Positions 30,927-33,594 of a DNA stretch of 33,594 nucleotides are shown here, one piece after another (position 1 is the stretch's first letter; every line of letters starts with the position of its first letter). Position numbers and translations under genes: made by a program. The stretch covers positions 1-33,594 of the forward strand of contig JAHWHB010000014.1 in assembly GCA_019323575.1 (NCBI GenBank), in the 5' to 3' direction. This DNA comes from Candidatus Woesearchaeota archaeon (GTDB lineage: Archaea; Nanobdellota; Nanobdellia; Woesearchaeales; ARS49). A model generated the notes under the pieces. The model was given only the letters and a program-made list of their open reading frames with translations. It made no database searches and was not told the DNA's origin.

Positions 30927-31032
30927 AATAAAACAAGAACCCCAAACAAATAAAAAATCTTTGTTTACTCCAACGTACAAAACGTACAATACTTACAAAG
31001 CATTCTAAAAACAAAAAAACACAATAATATTC

Positions 31033-31380
31033 ATGAAGCATATTAGATATGCATGGGATCAACTATTCCTATTCATGCTCATAGTAAGCGTAACACTCTT
31101 TGTAGTGGGACTAAAAGTGGAAATAGACAAAGAAGCAATACACATAATAGAAGGAATAGACATGACAATACTAGGAGGATACTACTACTTCTTCCTACAC
31201 GGCTTCAAAAACTCAAAGAAAAAAATACAATACTGCAAAAAACACTGGGTTATGCTGTTGCTATTAACAGCGCCACTAATACCAGTGGCAAGACTCGCAA
31301 AAATAGCAAGAATAGAAAGGGTATTTGCCATAGGCACAAACACAATGTGGCACGTACTAGACCAACTGGGACTTCTTTAG
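31033..31380 (+). CDS. Small membrane protein resembling a voltage-sensor domain
   Basis: The 115-residue protein has three or four hydrophobic segments (about 9-27, 38-57, 71-86 and into 100). The last is followed by PVARLAKIARIERVF, where basic residues recur every third position (R87, K90, R93, R96), as in S4 helices of voltage-gated channels. EGIDMTILGGYYYFF and KKKIQYCKKHWVMLLLLTAP resemble the S2-loop-S3 lead-in of potassium channels. No pore segment follows. The homology is inferred by pattern only; it could be an unrelated small membrane protein. The stop lies 39 bp before the tRNA-Ala (GGC) gene. Confidence 0.55.
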   Translation: MKHIRYAWDQLFLFMLIVSVTLFVVGLKVEIDKEAIHIIEGIDMTILGGYYYFFLHGFKNSKKKIQYCKKHWVMLLLLTAPLIPVARLAKIARIERVFAIGTNTMWHVLDQLGLL

Positions 31381-31385
31381 AAACT

Positions 31386-31394
31386 TATTTATAC
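31386..31394 (+). promoter_or_regulatory. TATA box for the second tRNA-Ala gene
   Basis: TATTTATA (about 31386-31394) lies roughly 27-34 bp before the first base of the tRNA, the usual spacing for archaeal tRNA promoters. Confidence 0.5.
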
Positions 31395-31419
31395 CGTTAC
31401 AGTCGAAAACTAGCCTTAT

Positions 31420-31493
31420 GGGCAAGTAGTTCAGCTCGGTAGAACGCTCCGCTGGCAGCGGAGAGGCCGTGGGTTCAAATCCCGCCTTGTCCA
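31420..31493 (+). tRNA. tRNA-Ala (anticodon GGC)
   Basis: A 74-nt cloverleaf: acceptor GGGCAAG/CTTGTCC with the G3:U70 alanine pair; D arm GTTC/GAAC; anticodon stem CTCCG/CGGAG with loop CTGGCAG (anticodon GGC); T arm GTGGG TTCAAAT CCCGC; discriminator A. CCA is not encoded. The last 19 nt overlap the end of the convergent gene at 31475. Confidence 0.96.
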
Positions 31494-32245
31494 CTAGGAA
31501 CTTCTGAAGGGAAAAACTCAGGGTAAGACTGCCTTATACGCGCAGCCTCTCCCAAAACAACAGCCTCAATACGGGCCTCAAGCCGGTGAAGTTGCTCCTC
31601 AACAGGATGACCAAGAATAATTTGGTTCAACAAATCAATATACCCTTTGACAAGGTTGTCCCTTTCAACAAGATTAATCTTAGTAACCCAGACAAGCCTA
31701 GCAACAGGAATTAAAGAATCAAGCTCCAAACGAGCAACCCTTGTTTGATAATAAGCCCGCCATTGAGACATATCCTTAGTATCCTTAGGAGTAGAGACCT
31801 CCAAAAGATTATGTTCCTGATTCCACTCCACATTAACCTTTCTTTTCAACTCAAGCCACTTACCCAAACCAGCCCTATCAATAGTTTTCTGCTTTTTCCT
31901 CCAATAATCAGCATTAACCCTCAAACGGCTAAGCTCAAAAGAAATAAGATTCAAAGCCTTAACCTTAATCTCCTCAACACGCAATCTGGCATCCTTATCG
32001 CCAAAAGCAGCAAGCTTAAGCTTCTCAATATAATCAGAAACAGTGCTATCATAAGACCTGGAAAAAGAAAGCCTAGCAACAAGATGATAATCATTGTTGT
32101 TTAAAATCTCAATGCGCTTCGCATACCAAGGAATCATAAAATGAGGATCATGAACATCCTTAGGAAAAAGAGCCTCGCGTTCGGCAACAATTGCCTGCTG
32201 GTCAGCAAGAACCTTTTCAGCCTCGGCAGCAAAATCCTCATTCAT
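31475..32245 (-). CDS. Helical protein of unknown function whose 3' end overlaps a tRNA gene
   Basis: The ATG at 32245 gives 256 residues, all-helical and charged (FAAEAEKVLADQQAIVAERE at the start; EEQLHRLEARIEAVVLGEAA near the end), without signal or known motif. A TATA box on the minus strand (about 32266-32279, TATGTTTATATATG) is centred 27 bp upstream. The final codons (GQGGI and stop) read through the antisense of the tRNA-Ala 3' end, so the stop is supplied by tRNA sequence. Function unknown. Confidence 0.7.
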   Translation of the reverse strand: MNEDFAAEAEKVLADQQAIVAEREALFPKDVHDPHFMIPWYAKRIEILNNNDYHLVARLSFSRSYDSTVSDYIEKLKLAAFGDKDARLRVEEIKVKALNLISFELSRLRVNADYWRKKQKTIDRAGLGKWLELKRKVNVEWNQEHNLLEVSTPKDTKDMSQWRAYYQTRVARLELDSLIPVARLVWVTKINLVERDNLVKGYIDLLNQIILGHPVEEQLHRLEARIEAVVLGEAARIRQSYPEFFPSEVPSGQGGI

Positions 32246-32300
32246 AAAAACACAATAACAAAACAGCATATATAAACATAACGCACCAGAATATGCGAAA

Positions 32301-32311
32301 CTTTTTTAAAC
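32301..32311 (+). promoter_or_regulatory. TATA box for the HAD gene
   Basis: CTTTTTTAAAC is centred 27 bp before the ATG at 32333 with no ribosome-binding site, implying a leaderless mRNA. Confidence 0.5.
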
Positions 32312-32332
32312 AGCCCCCTTAACTGATATATT

Positions 32333-32977
32333 ATGGTCAAAGCAATATTCTTTGACTTCTGGGGGACACTAGCAGAAAACGGCACGTATTCTCCCATGAA
32401 GCAAACATACAACATCTTAAGAGTCAGAATGCCATTCGGCGAATTCGCAGAAAAACTAGAAAACACACTAATGACCAAGCCATTCGAAGACCAGGCAACA
32501 GCATTCACAGAAGTCTGCAAAACATTCAACGCGACAACACACCCAGTAGTCATAGACAAACTAATAGGAGTCTGGAACAAAAACAAACTACTGGCAAAAC
32601 TCTACCCGGAAACGATAGACACATTAAAAGCACTAAAAGAAAAGAAAATCAAAATCATACTAGTAAGCAACGCGCCGTCAAACAGCGTAGAACCAGTGCT
32701 GGAAAAATTCGAAATGAACGACCTTTTCGACGGAATATTCCTAAGCCACCAGCACGGCAAGCTAAAAACAACAGGATTGTTTGAAATAGCACTAAAAAAA
32801 CACAAACTCAAACCAGAACAAGCATTGTCAATAGGAGACAGCATGGAAACAGACATAAAAGGAGCAGAAGCAGCAGGAATCAAAGCATACCTGATAGACA
32901 GAAAAGGAAGAAGAGAATATGAAAACAAAATAAGCTCACTAACAGAAATACTCGACCTTGTAGGAGGCAAAAAATGA
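32333..32977 (+). CDS. HAD-superfamily hydrolase
   Basis: A phosphatase-like enzyme with motif I FFDFWGTLA (nucleophile D8), motif II VSNAPS, motif III lysine in HGKLKTTGLF, and motif IV IGDSMETDIKGAEAAG, in the order of a C1-cap HAD. The residue two after the nucleophile is Trp rather than the usual Asp acid/base, a variant known in some HAD branches. The 214-residue cytosolic protein is followed by an overlapping eL13-like gene (ATGA) and then a HIT hydrolase, so all three probably share a transcript. The substrate cannot be told. Confidence 0.9.
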   Translation: MVKAIFFDFWGTLAENGTYSPMKQTYNILRVRMPFGEFAEKLENTLMTKPFEDQATAFTEVCKTFNATTHPVVIDKLIGVWNKNKLLAKLYPETIDTLKALKEKKIKIILVSNAPSNSVEPVLEKFEMNDLFDGIFLSHQHGKLKTTGLFEIALKKHKLKPEQALSIGDSMETDIKGAEAAGIKAYLIDRKGRREYENKISSLTEILDLVGGKK

Positions 32978-33171
32978 GGGCAACAGTAGAACACAGAGGC
33001 AAGAAAAGAAAAGCAAGAGGGTACACAGCAGAAGAAGTATTCGAAGCAGGACTAACCTGCAAACAATTCGAAGAATTAAGGTTACAGTGGGATTCCAGAA
33101 GAAAAACAAAATACAAAGAAAACATAGAACAACTAAAATCACTAGCAAAACCAGAACCAAAGAAAAAATGA
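32974..33171 (+). CDS. rpl13e: Ribosomal protein eL13-like
   Basis: The 65-residue sequence RGYTAEEVFEAGLTCKQFEE then LRLQWDSRRKTKYKENIEQLK matches the pattern of eL13: G-x-S/T-x-E-E-x-x-x-A-G, then a D-x-R-R-K turn and an E-N-x-x-x-L-K helix. It lacks the longer N-terminal part of the eukaryotic protein, as archaeal versions do. Overlaps the HAD stop and the HIT start by four bases each (ATGA). The call rests on pattern memory; an unrelated small basic protein is the alternative. Confidence 0.65.
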   Translation: MRATVEHRGKKRKARGYTAEEVFEAGLTCKQFEELRLQWDSRRKTKYKENIEQLKSLAKPEPKKK

Positions 33172-33578
33172 ACGACTGCATATTCTGCAAAATAATCAAA
33201 AAAGAGATACCAGCAGACTTCATCTATGAAAACGACAAAATAGTAGCATTTCTAGACATACACCCGTGCAACAGAGGGCACGCATTAGTGGTTCCAAAAG
33301 AACACCACTCAGACCTGCTTGAAACACCGGATGAAGTGCTGGCGGAAATAATGTCAAGAACAAAAAAAATAGCGCCAGCAATAGTAAAAGCAGTGAAAGC
33401 AGACGGCTTCAACACAATATTCAACACAAAACCAGCAGCAGGACAAATAATATTTCACACGCACCTGCACATCATACCAAGATACAAAGACGACGGACTA
33501 AAACACTGGCCAGAGAAGGAATTCAGCAAAGACGAAATGGAAAATATAAAAAAGGCCATTATTTCTGCACTTCAATAA
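33168..33578 (+). CDS. HIT-family nucleotide hydrolase (histidine triad)
   Basis: The 136-residue protein begins MNDCIFCKIIKKEIPADFIY, the typical Hint/HIT opening with a C-x2-C pair (C4, C7). It ends in the histidine triad FHTHLHIIPR (H97, H99, H101), preceded by NTKPAAGQIIFH. Family members hydrolyse nucleoside phosphoramidates or dinucleoside polyphosphates. I chose the ATG at 33168, which overlaps the upstream stop; a longer in-frame start lies inside the eL13-like gene. The tRNA gene starts three bases after its stop. Confidence 0.93.
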   Translation: MNDCIFCKIIKKEIPADFIYENDKIVAFLDIHPCNRGHALVVPKEHHSDLLETPDEVLAEIMSRTKKIAPAIVKAVKADGFNTIFNTKPAAGQIIFHTHLHIIPRYKDDGLKHWPEKEFSKDEMENIKKAIISALQ

Positions 33579-33580
33579 AC

Positions 33581-33594
33581 GGCGGTGTAGCTCA
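33581..33594 (+). tRNA. 5' end of a tRNA gene, cut by the window edge
   Basis: GGCGGTG TA GCTC A has the layout of an acceptor strand, TA linker and D-stem beginning. Only 14 nt are present, so the amino acid cannot be told. Its position directly after a stop codon, like the other two tRNA genes here, supports it. Confidence 0.6.

Noticed and set aside
30222..30953. Long plus-strand frame opposite nth
   Set aside because: Shadow of endonuclease III, which has all catalytic residues on the minus strand.
30972..30990. Tandem AACGTACAA-type repeat in the nth divergent gap
   Set aside because: Only two short copies in AT-rich spacer; too little to call an operator.
33087..33167. N-terminal extension of the HIT gene
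   Set aside because: It lies inside the eL13-like gene in another frame, and HIT proteins normally begin close to the C-x2-C motif as they do from the ATG at 33168.
1..33594. CRISPR array, insertion sequence, rRNA or replication origin
   Set aside because: I saw no spaced direct repeats of CRISPR type, no transposase or integrase motifs, no rRNA-like stretches and no cdc6/orc1 gene or origin repeats.

Overview
The window looks like a compact, low-GC archaeal genome segment, most likely from a DPANN-type lineage; I cannot fix the phylum. Archaeal markers are an Elp3 of archaeal type, uL11-Spt5-SecE-FtsZ in the classical archaeal order, a group II chaperonin (thermosome), archaeal-type GluRS, an eL13-like ribosomal protein, ADP-forming acetyl-CoA synthetase subunits, and TATA boxes about 27 bp before many start codons, which implies leaderless mRNAs. 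Genes are packed tightly: ATGA start/stop overlaps, convergent 3' overlaps and intergenic gaps well under 150 bp. No stretch over 300 bp lacks a gene.

Layout. 1-4110 (minus): elp3 (cut by the left edge), then a run of four small membrane or charged proteins, two of which share a paralogous ectodomain. 4153-8512 (minus): uL11, spt5, secE, ftsZ, FKBP-type prolyl isomerase, cytidylate kinase; several carry unusual acidic or coiled extensions. 8579-13007 (plus): thermosome, then four genes of unknown function, two of them coiled-coil. 13010-15432 (minus): a methyltransferase overlapping gltX; the methyltransferase is flanked by a 28-bp near-perfect direct repeat and has foreign base composition. 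15572-17204: a membrane-anchored protein with three tandem thioredoxin-like units, a small zinc-ribbon protein and a small secreted Cys-rich protein. 17150-19506 (minus): an orphan, the ATP-grasp (beta) subunit of ADP-forming acyl/acetyl-CoA synthetase, and an MFS transporter. 19571-21569 (plus): a PlsC-like acyltransferase overlapping an adenylate-forming ligase. 21553-22917 (minus): a protein with repeats of about 100 residues, sharing a divergent, palindrome-bearing promoter region with the CoA-synthetase alpha subunit (23015). 25051-26202: a PLP aminotransferase. 26286-30095 (plus): an operon-like run with two membrane proteins, a bacterial-type prolipoprotein diacylglyceryl transferase (Lgt), two lipobox proteins (cupredoxin, alpha/beta hydrolase), a glutaredoxin and a second hydrolase. 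30131-33594: two tRNA-Ala genes (anticodons CGC and GGC, both with G3:U70), an odd duplicated tRNA 3' end, endonuclease III, a voltage-sensor-like membrane protein, an orphan, a HAD hydrolase, eL13-like, a HIT hydrolase and the first 14 nt of a third tRNA.

The most unusual themes: (i) bacterial-style acyl/lipoprotein biochemistry (Lgt with two lipobox substrates next to it, PlsC with an acyl-activating ligase) in an archaeal background; (ii) a nearly window-wide excess of A over T on the plus strand, so genes on opposite strands use different synonymous codons, with a few islands that break the pattern; (iii) one of those islands, the methyltransferase, is bounded by a direct repeat that reads as an insertion scar; (iv) a matching palindrome at the same distance upstream of the TATA boxes of two orphan genes 10 kb apart, suggesting a shared regulator. 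All functional calls are from reading motifs by eye; no database search was run.
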